Shown here in pieces: positions 27,013 through 39,344 of a stretch of 64,000 bases of DNA (position 1 is the stretch's first letter; each line of letters starts with the position of its first letter). The translations under genes and the position numbers were made by a program. The notes beneath the pieces were generated by a model, which saw nothing but the letters and a program-made list of their open reading frames with translations, was not told the DNA's origin and ran no database searches. The stretch comes from Streptomyces humidus (GTDB lineage: Bacteria; Actinomycetota; Actinomycetes; Streptomycetales; Streptomycetaceae). The stretch spans positions 124,001 to 188,000 of the forward strand of contig NZ_BMTL01000008.1 of assembly GCF_014649655.1 (NCBI RefSeq), given 5' to 3'.

Positions 27013-27891
27013 GTGGAACGAGTCCTCACCGTGGGCCTCGACGGCTCACCCGAGAGCCTCGCCGCCGCCCACTGGGCGGCCGACGAGGCCGAGCGGCGCG
27101 GGCTCGCCGTGCGCCTGCTGCACGCGTGGCCCCTGCTGGTGCCGGAACCGACGCGCATCCCCGCGGAGATCGACCAGAACCACTGGGCGAAGCGGCTTGT
27201 CCACCACGCCCGGGCGGAGCTCCTGGCCCGTCACCCGGGCCTCACGGTCGTCGAGGACCTGGTCGCCGACGACGCCCGGAACGCGCTGCTCCGGGCGGCG
27301 TCGGAGTCGGAGGAGCTGGTGCTCGGCTCACGGGGCCTCACCTCCGCGGAGAGCTACTTCCTCGGGGACGTCGGCATGCCCGTGGTGGCCCGGTCGGACC
27401 GGCCTGTGGTGCTGGTGCGCGCCGCCGAGCGGCTGGACGAGGGACACGCGGCCGCGTCCGGGCCGCCCGGCGTCGTGGTGGTGGCACTGAAGCTGAAGGC
27501 CCCGTGCGACGACCTGCTCGAGTACGCCTTCACCGCTGCGGCGGCGCGGGGCGTCCCCGTGCGAGCCGTCCACGGCCGCGCCGTGCCGCTCCACGCGTAC
27601 GCTCCCTGGGGCCTGGACCACACGGTGACCCACGAGGTCAGACAGGACGCCCGGAAGGGCCTGGACCTGGCCCTGCGTCCCTGGCGCGAGAGGTTCCCGG
27701 GCGTGGCCGTGAGCGAGACGGTCCGTCTCGACAGCCCCGCCAGGGCCGTCATGGGCGCCTCCGGGAGCGCCGGCCTGCTGGTCGTCGGCCGGCGCAGGCG
27801 CCGTCCGACCGTGACGGCTCGGTTGGGGCCCGTGGCCCAGGCCGCGGCCCACCACGCACGGTGTCCTGTCGCGGTCGTCCCCCACGACTGA
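27013..27891 (+). CDS. Universal stress protein, tandem domains (USP 2)
   Basis: A 292-residue two-domain USP from GTG 27013 (GGAGG upstream). The first domain starts VLTVGLDGSPESLAAAHWAADEA and has a degenerate nucleotide loop (GSRGLTSAESYFLGDV); the second (VVGRRRRRPTVTARLGPV) is also degenerate, so ATP binding may be weak. It is strikingly similar to USP 6 (62152), including the shared stretch DQN(H/Y)WAKRLVH. The 254-base spacer upstream holds its promoter; I saw no clear box in it. Confidence 0.93.
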   Translation: MERVLTVGLDGSPESLAAAHWAADEAERRGLAVRLLHAWPLLVPEPTRIPAEIDQNHWAKRLVHHARAELLARHPGLTVVEDLVADDARNALLRAASESEELVLGSRGLTSAESYFLGDVGMPVVARSDRPVVLVRAAERLDEGHAAASGPPGVVVVALKLKAPCDDLLEYAFTAAAARGVPVRAVHGRAVPLHAYAPWGLDHTVTHEVRQDARKGLDLALRPWRERFPGVAVSETVRLDSPARAVMGASGSAGLLVVGRRRRRPTVTARLGPVAQAAAHHARCPVAVVPHD

Positions 27892-27901
27892 GCCGGGCCC
27901 G

Positions 27902-27918
27902 CCACGGAACCCCCGTGG
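27902..27918. terminator. Hairpin after USP 2
   Basis: CCACGG-AACCC-CCGTGG, a 6-bp perfect stem 10 bases after the USP stop. Modest but well placed. Confidence 0.5.
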
Positions 27919-28015
27919 TCCGGTGAGCCCGACAGGCCGACGGGGCGACGGGCCCGGTTGCCGGGCAGACCGGCCGGAGTGACCGTTGAGGTGGGGGAGC
28001 AAGGGAGTGAGCAAC

Positions 28016-29044
28016 GTGCGAGCGCTCGTCTACCACGGTCCGGGACAGAGCTCCTGGGACACCGTCCCCGACCCGGTGATCGAGGAGGCGACGGACGCGA
28101 TCGTGCGCGTCGACGCGACCACCGTCTGCGGCAGCGATCTGCGCATCCTGCGAGGAGACCTCCCCGAGGTGAAACCGGGCACGGTTCTCGGGCACGAGGC
28201 CGTCGGCGAGGTCGTGGAGGTCGGGCGCGACGTCCACCATCTGCGCCCCGGCGACCAGGTGATCGTGTCGGCCGTCTCGGCGTGCGGTCGATGCAGGGAG
28301 TGTCGCGACACCGTGTTCGGGCAGTGCAGTGGGGGCGGCGGCCGGCTCCTGGGCGATCGCATCGACGGGACCCAGGGCGAACTGGTGCGGGTGCCCCTCG
28401 CCGACCGCTCCGCCCACCGACGGCCGGGGAACGTCGCTCTGGACGACGCGATCCTGCTCTCCGAGGTGCTCCCCACCGCCTACGAGGTCGGGGTGCGGAA
28501 CGGCCATGTGAGCCCGGGAGACACCGTCGTCGTGGTGGGAGCGGGGCCTGTCGGCCTCGCCTCGGCGGGCATCGCGCGCCTCTACTCGCCCCGCCGGGTC
28601 GTGGTGGTGGACCTGTCCCCCGCGCGGCTCGAAGCCGCGGCCCGGATGGGGCTCGAGGCCGCCGGGTCGCCCGGCGAGCTGGTCGCCGACCTGTCCGAGG
28701 GACCGGGCGCGGACGTGGTCATCGAGGCGTCGGGGGAACCGGACGGCTTCGCTCTGAGCACCCGCGTCGTCCGCACCGGCGGACACATCGCCAACATCGG
28801 CATGCACGGCAGGCCGGTCATCCTGCATCTCGAGTCCCTGTGGCGCAAGAACGTGACGATCAGCACCGGTCAGGTGGACACGTCCTCCACACCGTGGCTG
28901 CTGGAGCGGGTGAGGTACGGGGATCTCCCCGTCTCCGGGCTGGTCACGCACTCCTTCCCCCTCGACCGGATGGAGGACGCCTACCGGGCGTTCGCCCACG
29001 GACCGGCCACGGGAGCACTCAAGGTGGTCCTGCACCGCGCCTGA
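28016..29044 (+). CDS. Zinc-dependent alcohol dehydrogenase
   Basis: A 342-residue medium-chain dehydrogenase. GTG 28016 is chosen (AAGGGAG 8 bases upstream); GTG 28007 is also possible. Catalytic zinc ligands are Cys38 (VCGSD), His60/Glu61 (GHEAVGE); the structural zinc loop CGRCRECRDTVFGQC keeps four Cys. The Rossmann motif is GAGPVGLASAG. It probably interconverts an alcohol (or 2,3-butanediol) with aldehyde or ketone using NAD(H). It lies 204 bases upstream of the acetate-CoA ligase/2-oxoacid dehydrogenase operon, pointing to C2-C4 fermentation chemistry. The exact substrate is inferred. Confidence 0.9.
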   Translation: MRALVYHGPGQSSWDTVPDPVIEEATDAIVRVDATTVCGSDLRILRGDLPEVKPGTVLGHEAVGEVVEVGRDVHHLRPGDQVIVSAVSACGRCRECRDTVFGQCSGGGGRLLGDRIDGTQGELVRVPLADRSAHRRPGNVALDDAILLSEVLPTAYEVGVRNGHVSPGDTVVVVGAGPVGLASAGIARLYSPRRVVVVDLSPARLEAAARMGLEAAGSPGELVADLSEGPGADVVIEASGEPDGFALSTRVVRTGGHIANIGMHGRPVILHLESLWRKNVTISTGQVDTSSTPWLLERVRYGDLPVSGLVTHSFPLDRMEDAYRAFAHGPATGALKVVLHRA

Positions 29045-29086
29045 CAGGAGGCCCGGCACCGGTGCGAACGAGCCTGGCCTGTCGCC

Positions 29087-29125
29087 GGTCGAACGGGCCG
29101 GGGCGGTCGCGGATCCGAACGGGCC
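29087..29125. promoter_or_regulatory. Paired CCGAACGG-type boxes before the ligase/dehydrogenase operon
   Basis: GGTCGAACGGGCC (29087-29099) and GGATCCGAACGGGCC (29111-29125), centres 26 bases apart, with a partial third (GGGCCGAACCCC from 29127). They lie 125-160 bases before the start at 29249. Confidence 0.5.
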
Positions 29126-29248
29126 GGGCCGAACCCCTCCCCTGTCGCCGCGGACCGCGCCGCGTCGGACCGCGCCGCGCGGCCGAAGTGCAGTCGAGGG
29201 CCGACTCGGAGACCCTGGAGACCAGAGGCAGTGCCGGGAGGAGCGCCG

Positions 29249-31035
<1,787 letters not shown>

Positions 31036-31039
<4 letters not shown>

Positions 31040-32145
31040 GCGTGGCCCGTCCCACCCGCACCCGTAAGGACTCCGCGCCTGCGAAGTCCGGCAAGAAGAC
31101 GCCCGAGCGCGGCGCGGGCGGCCGCGCTCCGGCCGGACGGCCGGTCCCCGGCCCCGGCTCGGCCCCGGACCCAGACCCCGGACACCGTAGGGACCTGCTG
31201 GAGACGATGCTGCGCATCCGGCGCTTCGAGGAGCGGTGCGTCGAGCTGTACAGCGCCACGAAGATCCGCGGCTTCGTCCACCTCTACATCGGCGAGGAGG
31301 CGGTCGCCGTCGGCGTCACCCAGGCACTGGCCCCCGAGGACGCGGTGGTGTCCACCTACCGCGAACACGGGCACGCCCTGGCCCGCGGGATCCCGGCCGA
31401 CGCCGTGATGGCCGAGATGTACGGCAGGACGACCGGGTGCAGCGGCGGCCGGGGCGGATCCATGCACCTGTTCGACGCGAGCCGGCGCTTCTACGGCGGC
31501 AACGCGATCGTCGCCGGCGGCCTCCCGCCGGCCGCGGGCCTGGCCCTCGCCGACCGTATGCGCGGGCAGAACCGCGTCACCTGCTGCTTCTTCGGCGACG
31601 GGGCTTTCGCCGAGGGCGAGTTCCACGAGACGGCGAACCTCGCGGCGCTGTGGAGACTTCCCCTGCTGCTGGTCTGCGAGAACAACCTCTACGCCATGGG
31701 CACCGCCCTGGCACGTCACGAGGCGCAGACCGACCTCGCCATGCGGGCCGCCTCGTACGGCATGGTCGCCTGGACGGTGGACGGCATGGACGTCGAAGCC
31801 GTCGAACAGGCGGCCCGACGGGCCGTCGAGGGCATCCGGACCGGTACCGGACCGCACTTCCTGGAACTGCGCACCTACCGCTTCCGCGCCCACTCGATGT
31901 ACGACCCGGACCGGTACCGCGAGAAGCAGGAGATCGAGAAGTGGAAGTCCCGGGATCCGATCGAGCTGCTCAGGGACCGTATGCGGGAGAACGGTGAACT
32001 GCGCGACAAGGACATGGCCCGGATCGAGCGGCGGATCACCGCCGAGATCGAGCACGCGGTCGAGGCGGCCGAACAGGCGCCGCGGGAGCCCGTCGGCGAC
32101 CTCCTGCGCCACGTCACCAGTTCCCCGGCGGGGGCGGTGAGCTGA
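31036..32145 (+). CDS. 2-oxoacid dehydrogenase E1 component, alpha subunit
   Basis: A 369-residue thiamin-diphosphate enzyme subunit with a 50-residue Lys/Pro-rich leader, then the PDHA fold: [38 protein letters not shown] and the ThDP/Mg motif [12 protein letters not shown] ... ENN (about residues 187-222). The alpha/beta type is either pyruvate or acetoin dehydrogenase; Streptomyces housekeeping pyruvate dehydrogenase uses a single-chain AceE, so this is a second, specialised complex. The first 50 residues are low-complexity and may be linker-like or mis-started. It overlaps acsA by ATGA. Confidence 0.93.
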
Positions 32146-32147
32146 CG

Positions 32148-33146
32148 GTGGGCGCGGACGGAGAAGACCTGGCGGCGAGGACGACCTACCGGGAAGCCAT
32201 GCGTGAGGCGCTCCGGGAGGCCCTGCGCTCCGACGACCGGGTCTTCCTCATGGGCGAGGACGTGGGCCGCTACGGCGGATGCTTCGGCGTGAGCCTCGGC
32301 CTGCTGGAGGAGTTCGGGCCCGAACGGGTCCGCGACACCCCGCTCTCGGAGTCCGCGTTCGTGGGCGCGGGCATCGGCGCCGCCCTGGCCGGGATGCGGC
32401 CGGTCGTCGAGATCATGACCGTCAACTTCAGCCTGCTCGCCCTCGACCAGATCCTCAACAACGCCGCCACCCTGCTGCACATGTCGGGCGGCCAGCTGCC
32501 CGTACCGCTGGTCATCCGCATGACCACGGGCGCCGGGCGGCAGCTGGGCGCGCAGCACTCGCACAGCCTGGAGGGCTGGTACGCGCACATCCCCGGCATC
32601 CGCGTCCTCGCCCCCGCCACCCTCGAGGACGCCCGCCACATGCTGGCCCCGGCGCTCGCCGACCCCGACCCGGTCCTGGTCTTCGAGCACGCAGGCCTCT
32701 ACAACGTCTCCGGAGAACTGCTCCCGCCGGCCGCGCCCGTGGACCTGGACCACGCCGCGATCCGCCGCCCCGGCACCGACATCTCCCTGATCACGTACGG
32801 GGGTTCGCTGCCCAAGACCCTGGCGGCGGCGGACGAGCTGGCCGCGGCGGGAATCAGTGCGGAAGTGATCGACCTGCGCACGCTACGCCCCCTCGACGAC
32901 GCGGCCGTCAACGCCTCCGTCGCCCGGACCCACCGTGCCGTCGTCGTCGACGAGGCATGGCGGACGGGAAGCCTCGCCGCGGAGGTGTCCGCCCGCATCG
33001 CGGAGGACTCGTTCTACGAACTGGACGCGCCGGTCGAGCGGGTGTGCAGCGCCGAGGTGCCGATGCCGTACGCCCGGCAGCTGGAGGAGGCCGCGCTCCC
33101 GCAGACCGCCGACATCGTCGCGGCCGCCCACCGGGCGGTGGACTGA
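32148..33146 (+). CDS. 2-oxoacid dehydrogenase E1 component, beta subunit
   Basis: A 332-residue transketolase-type partner of the alpha subunit, from GTG 32148, two bases after the alpha stop. It has [33 protein letters not shown], the typical [18 protein letters not shown] loop and a C-terminal domain with [11 protein letters not shown] and [15 protein letters not shown]. Together with alpha it decarboxylates the 2-oxo acid (or cleaves acetoin) and acylates the E2 lipoyl group. Confidence 0.95.
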   Translation: MGADGEDLAARTTYREAMREALREALRSDDRVFLMGEDVGRYGGCFGVSLGLLEEFGPERVRDTPLSESAFVGAGIGAALAGMRPVVEIMTVNFSLLALDQILNNAATLLHMSGGQLPVPLVIRMTTGAGRQLGAQHSHSLEGWYAHIPGIRVLAPATLEDARHMLAPALADPDPVLVFEHAGLYNVSGELLPPAAPVDLDHAAIRRPGTDISLITYGGSLPKTLAAADELAAAGISAEVIDLRTLRPLDDAAVNASVARTHRAVVVDEAWRTGSLAAEVSARIAEDSFYELDAPVERVCSAEVPMPYARQLEEAALPQTADIVAAAHRAVD

Positions 33147-33148
33147 CC

Positions 33149-34834
33149 ATGGCCGAGTTCACCATGCCGTCCCTGGGCGCCGACATGGAGGAGGGCACCC
33201 TCCTGGAGTGGCTCGTGGGGCCCGGCGACCCCGTCCACAAGGGCGATCCGGTCGCGGTCGTCGAGACCGCGAAGTCGACGATCGAGGTGGAGTGCTTCGA
33301 GACCGGGGTCATGGGGCGGCTCCTCGTCGACCCAGGCGCCACGGTGCCGGTGGGCACACCGCTCGCGCTGATCGGTCCGACGGCGGACGGAGCCGTGGAA
33401 CCGGAGAAGCCGGGCAGCCCTCGGAGGAAGCCGGGGAAGGCAGCGAAAGCCGGGGGTCCCACGAAGACCGGGAAAGCCGCGAGAAGTGAGAAGCCCGAGA
33501 AGGCAGTGAAGCCGGGGAAGGCAGCGAAGGCCGGTAAATCCGGTGAAGGGGAGAAGGCCGGGAACGCCGAGAAGCCGGGCGAGGCCGAGAAGCCGGGCGA
33601 GGCCGAGAAGCCCGGGAAAGCCAGGAAGGCCGAGAAACCCGGGAAGCCGCCTCGACGGCCGACCCGTCCCCCGCCCGGGAGGGAGGAACCCACCGGGCCC
33701 GCACCCTCGTCGCCCGAACCCGTCCAGGCCCCGACCCCGGCCCCGACCCCGGCCCCGGTCCCGGCCCCGGCCGCCGCCGCGCGGCCCGGGCACCTCGAGG
33801 CGGGCCCCCTGGCCCGGCGCATCGCGGAGCGGAGCGGCGTCGACCTGGAGACGCTGCCCGGTTCCGGCCCAGGAGGACGCGTCACCCGCACCGACGTGGA
33901 ACGGGCCGCGGCCGGACGGGGCGCCGCCCGGCCCCCGCGGGTCCGGGCCACCCCCTTCGCGCGGCGACTCGCCGCCGAACTGGGCGTCGACCTGGTCACG
34001 TTGACGGGGACGGGCAAGGGCTCGGCCGTCCGTGCCGCCGACGTACGCCGGGCGGCCCCGGGCCCGGCGGCCGAGCCCGCGCCGGCCCGCCCGGAAGCCG
34101 CCTCGGCACGTCCCTCCGCCGAACGGGTTCCTTCCGGACGTCCCGCCGCCGCAGGTCCGTCCGAGGAGCGGGCGTCGGCCATGCGCCGGGCGATCGCCGG
34201 CCTGATGACCCGCGCCAACCGGGACATCCCCCACTACTACCTGTCCACGACCGTGGACGTCGCCGCCGCGATGGACCGGATGCACGAGCACAACCGGCGC
34301 AGCCCCGTCGGCGAACGGCTGCTCCCCGCGGCCCTGCTCCTCAAGGCGGCGGCGCTGGCCGCCCGGGAGGTCCCCGAACTCAACGGCTTCTGGACCGACG
34401 ACCGCTTCACGGCCGGGGACGGCGTCCACCTCGGCATCGCGGTGTCCCTGCGCGGCGGAGGGCTCGTCGCCCCCGCGTTGCGTGACGCCGACTCCCTGGC
34501 GCTCCCGCAGCTGATGGCGGCCCTCAAGGACCTGGTCGCCCGGGCACGTGCGGGCAGACTGCGCGGGTCCGAGATGTCCGGCGCCACCCTCACGGTCACC
34601 GACCTCGGCGATCAGGGCGTGGAGACCGTCTTCGGCGTGATCCACCCACCGCAGGTGGCCCTGGTCGGCTTCGGGCGGGTGGTGGACCGGCCGTGTGCCG
34701 TCGACGGCCTGCTGGGCGTGCGCCCCACGGTGACGGCGACCCTCGCGGCCGACCACCGGGCGACGGACGGCGCCGTCGGCGCGCGCTACCTCACGGCCGT
34801 GACCCGCCTCCTGCAGAACCCGGAGGAGTTGTGA
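33149..34834 (+). CDS. 2-oxoacid dehydrogenase E2 (dihydrolipoyl acyltransferase)
   Basis: A 561-residue E2. A single N-terminal lipoyl domain has the lipoylated Lys in ETAKSTIEVE (about residue 41). A long Lys/Glu/Pro/Gly-rich linker (about 85-170, repeats of EKPGEA and KPGKAAKAG), a Pro/Ala linker, two peripheral-subunit-binding domains (about 214-254 and 266-302) and the catalytic domain with DHRATDGA (about 534-541) follow. Two binding domains in tandem are uncommon. No E3 gene is near, so the housekeeping dihydrolipoamide dehydrogenase must be shared. The stop overlaps the ACP start (GTGA). Confidence 0.93.
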   Translation: MAEFTMPSLGADMEEGTLLEWLVGPGDPVHKGDPVAVVETAKSTIEVECFETGVMGRLLVDPGATVPVGTPLALIGPTADGAVEPEKPGSPRRKPGKAAKAGGPTKTGKAARSEKPEKAVKPGKAAKAGKSGEGEKAGNAEKPGEAEKPGEAEKPGKARKAEKPGKPPRRPTRPPPGREEPTGPAPSSPEPVQAPTPAPTPAPVPAPAAAARPGHLEAGPLARRIAERSGVDLETLPGSGPGGRVTRTDVERAAAGRGAARPPRVRATPFARRLAAELGVDLVTLTGTGKGSAVRAADVRRAAPGPAAEPAPARPEAASARPSAERVPSGRPAAAGPSEERASAMRRAIAGLMTRANRDIPHYYLSTTVDVAAAMDRMHEHNRRSPVGERLLPAALLLKAAALAAREVPELNGFWTDDRFTAGDGVHLGIAVSLRGGGLVAPALRDADSLALPQLMAALKDLVARARAGRLRGSEMSGATLTVTDLGDQGVETVFGVIHPPQVALVGFGRVVDRPCAVDGLLGVRPTVTATLAADHRATDGAVGARYLTAVTRLLQNPEEL

Positions 34835-35082
34835 ACATCAACCGGACCGACGCACTGGACATGGTCAGGGACGCGATCTCCCGCGCCGTTCCCGGCGCCG
34901 ACGTGAGCGCCCTGGAGCCCGACGACCCCTTCCGGGACGTGCTGGAGATGGACTCGCTGGACTTCCTGGGATTCGTCGAGATCCTCAGTGAGATGTCGGG
35001 CGTCCGCATCGAGGACGAGGACGCGCCCCGGCTCGCCACCCTCGCCGACAGCGCCGGCTTCCTCGTCGCCCGCTCGACGTGA
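34831..35082 (+). CDS. Acyl carrier protein
   Basis: An 83-residue ACP from GTG 34831 (SD GGAGGA; overlaps the E2 stop). The phosphopantetheine site is Ser42 in EMDSLDFLGF, set in an acidic helix, with the usual four-helix length. It is translationally coupled to the E2 gene, and no ketosynthase or other polyketide or fatty acid gene is nearby. It may supply octanoyl/lipoyl groups for E2 or accept acyl groups from the complex; both are inference. Confidence 0.9.
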   Translation: MNINRTDALDMVRDAISRAVPGADVSALEPDDPFRDVLEMDSLDFLGFVEILSEMSGVRIEDEDAPRLATLADSAGFLVARST

Positions 35083-35099
35083 CATCCGCTCGACATGAC

Positions 35100-35132
35100 G
35101 TCCGCTTCCCGCGTCGGCAGACGGGAGCGGAC
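35100..35132. terminator. Hairpin between the ACP and V-ATPase operons
   Basis: GTCCGC-T-TCCCG pairs with CGGGA-GCGGAC (one bulged base) around a 10-base loop, 18 bases after the ACP stop. It likely ends the dehydrogenase operon. Confidence 0.6.
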
Positions 35133-35135
35133 GGC

Positions 35136-35149
35136 GGCCCGGACGGCCC
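35136..35149. promoter_or_regulatory. Weak candidate dormancy box before the V-ATPase operon
   Basis: GGCCC-GGAC-GGCCC fits GGnCC-N4-GGnCC but has GGAC, not GAAC, in the middle. It is about 115 bases before the first V-ATPase gene. Such GC-only matches arise by chance in this genome. Confidence 0.25.
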
Positions 35150-35264
35150 CGCCCGATGGGCCCGGCGGCAGGCAGGCCGCTCAGGCCGCTCCGGCGCGAC
35201 GCGACACGCCGTCGTTTACCAAGGAGACTGGAAAGCGGGACAGGGCCCAGCCGGAGGAGGGTTC

Positions 35265-35729
35265 ATGACGGCGATCCGGGACTTTCTGGCACGGTTCCGG
35301 CCGGCGCCCTCGCCCGGCCGGGCGGCACCGGGCGGTGTCCCGGCCGACCGTTCCGCGGAACTGCGCGCGGAACTCGCGCCGCCGCTGGCCCTGCTGGAGG
35401 AGACGGAGGCGCAGGCCCGGACCGTGCGCGAGCGGGCCGACGCCGCCGCCGGGATCCGGCGCCGTGAAGCCGAACGGCAGGCCGGGCAGATCGTGGCCGA
35501 GGCGCGCGCGGAGGCCCTCCGGGTGCGCAGGCGCGCCGCCGAGCAGGCGGTGCGTGCCGCCGAAGCCGAGGCCGAGGCCCTGCTCGCCGTGGCGGACCGT
35601 GAGGCCGCCGCCGTACGCGCCCGTGCCGGACTGCGGATCCCCTTGCTCGCCGACCGGGTACGCGCGCTCGTGCTGGAGGACCTCGCGGCGCAGGAGTCAC
35701 CGTCCCGGGAACCGGGGGCTGGTCCCTGA
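35265..35729 (+). CDS. V-type ATPase peripheral stalk subunit G/H-like
   Basis: A 154-residue protein from ATG 35265 (SD GGAGGAGG). Almost all of it from residue 35 on is Ala/Glu/Arg-rich heptad sequence (EETEAQARTVRERADAAAG, EAEALLAVADREAAAVRARA), a long coiled coil. Position at the head of the V-ATPase operon and size fit the G/H (NtpF/AhaH-like) subunit, which pairs with subunit E in the peripheral stalk. The assignment rests on structure and context more than on motifs. Confidence 0.8.
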   Translation: MTAIRDFLARFRPAPSPGRAAPGGVPADRSAELRAELAPPLALLEETEAQARTVRERADAAAGIRRREAERQAGQIVAEARAEALRVRRRAAEQAVRAAEAEAEALLAVADREAAAVRARAGLRIPLLADRVRALVLEDLAAQESPSREPGAGP

Positions 35730-36674
35730 TGGGCGCCGGGTGGGTGGCCGGAGTGACCCGGGCGCGGGCGCTGCGGACCAGGTGCCTGGGCCCCGACGGC
35801 CTCGCGGAAGTGGCCGGGTCCCCCGGACTCGATGACGCACTGCGCTACTTGGCGGCCACCCCGTACCGGCACGACGTCACGCCCGGGGTCACGCCGGCCG
35901 AAGCCCAGCATGCGGTCTCGGCGACGCTGCTGTGGCATCTGCGGGTGCTCGCCGGCTGGCAGCCGGCCGCGGGCGCCGGCGCCGTCCGGGCGCTCGCCGC
36001 GGGATTCGAGATCTCCAACACCGCACGGCACCTGAGCGCGCTCGCGCCCGGCCCCGAGACACAGGGGACGGAGCCCGTCCGCCTCCCGCCCTACCGCCTG
36101 GGCACGCTGGCGACCGCCTGGACACGGCTCGCCCGCACCCGTGGTCCGTCGGAACTGCGCACTGCGCTGGCGGCCTCCGACTGGGGCGACCCCGGAGGCG
36201 ACTCCCCCGCCGCGGTCGCCACCGGCATGCGTGTCTCCGCCGCCGTGCGGCTTGCCGGGACGGTCCCCGACGCGGCGCGCTGGGCCGCGGCGCGGCTCGC
36301 CCTGCTGGTCGGCCGCCAGGTGTTCGTCGTCGGTCGCCGGATGCCGGACGTCTCCGCCCGCCGGGCGGCACGCCTGCTCGGCCCGCGGGCGATGCGGGCT
36401 TCGTCGTACGCCGACTTCCGGCAGGCGCTGCCGGCCGCCGCGCGGTGGCTGCTGGACGACGTCGACGAGGCGGCACAGCTGTGGCGGGCGGAGGCACGGT
36501 GGTGGGACGCCGTCGAGGGGGACGGCCGGGACCTGCTGCACCGGTCCGGCTTCGGGCCCCATGCTGTGGTGGGGGCCGTGGCGCTGCTGTCCGCCGACGC
36601 GTGGCGGACCCGGGGCGCCCTCGAACTGGCCGCCCGGGGCGGCGGCTCCGGGACCCGGCCCGCGGAGGTGCTCG

Positions 36675-36688
<14 letters not shown>
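35729..36688 (+). CDS. V-type ATPase subunit C (AC39/d-like)
   Basis: A 319-residue, largely alpha-helical protein starting on the stop of the previous gene (TGATG). The pattern of three helical bundles with repeated short RxL motifs (RARALRTRCLGPDGL, SELRTALAASDWGD, ARRAARLLGPRAM, HRSGFGPHAVVGAVALLSADAWRTR) fits the AC39/V-ATPase subunit C family that links the central stalk to the c-ring. It is strongly diverged in sequence; the gene order supports it. Confidence 0.85.
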
Positions 36689-38816
<2,128 letters not shown>

Positions 38817-38820
<4 letters not shown>

Positions 38821-39344
38821 CGGCCGCCGCCTCCGACCGGACGGCGAACGCGCTCCATCCGGTCCGGACGGGTCTGCTGCGCGCGGCCCACGCCGACGCC
38901 GAGGCGCTGCTGGCCCGGGCCGACCGGGAGGCCGCCTCGCTCGTCGAACAGGCGCGCTCGGATGCGCGCGCCCTCGTCGCCGAGGCCCGCCGACAGGGCG
39001 AGGCCGATGGCGCGGACTCCGCACGCGACCTTCTCGTCAGGGCCCGGCGGGAGGCCAGGTCTCGCACGCTGGGCGCCCGGCGGGAGGCGTACGGGCGACT
39101 GCGCCGGGAGGCCGCCGAACGGGTCGGGGGACTGTGCGCGACGGAGGGATACGCCGCACTGCGGGAACGGCTGGAACAGCGCGCCCGAGCCCTGCTCGGA
39201 CCCGGCGCCGAGGTGACCGGCCACGCCGACGGGGGTGTGGTGGCCCGGACGCCCGGGAGGCGGGTCGACCTGTCGCTGACCGAGCTGGCGGACCGAGCGC
39301 TGGACCGGATGGGCGGGGAGGTGAGGAGACTGTGGGAGCCGTGA
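38817..39344 (+). CDS. V-type ATPase subunit E
   Basis: A 175-residue peripheral stalk subunit: an N-terminal coiled coil (HADAEALLARADREAASLVEQARSD and on to about residue 100) and a C-terminal globular domain (RARALLGPGAEVTGHADGGVVARTPGRRVDLSL) matching the E-family end that caps the A/B head. It partners the G/H-like subunit at 35265. Confidence 0.9.
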
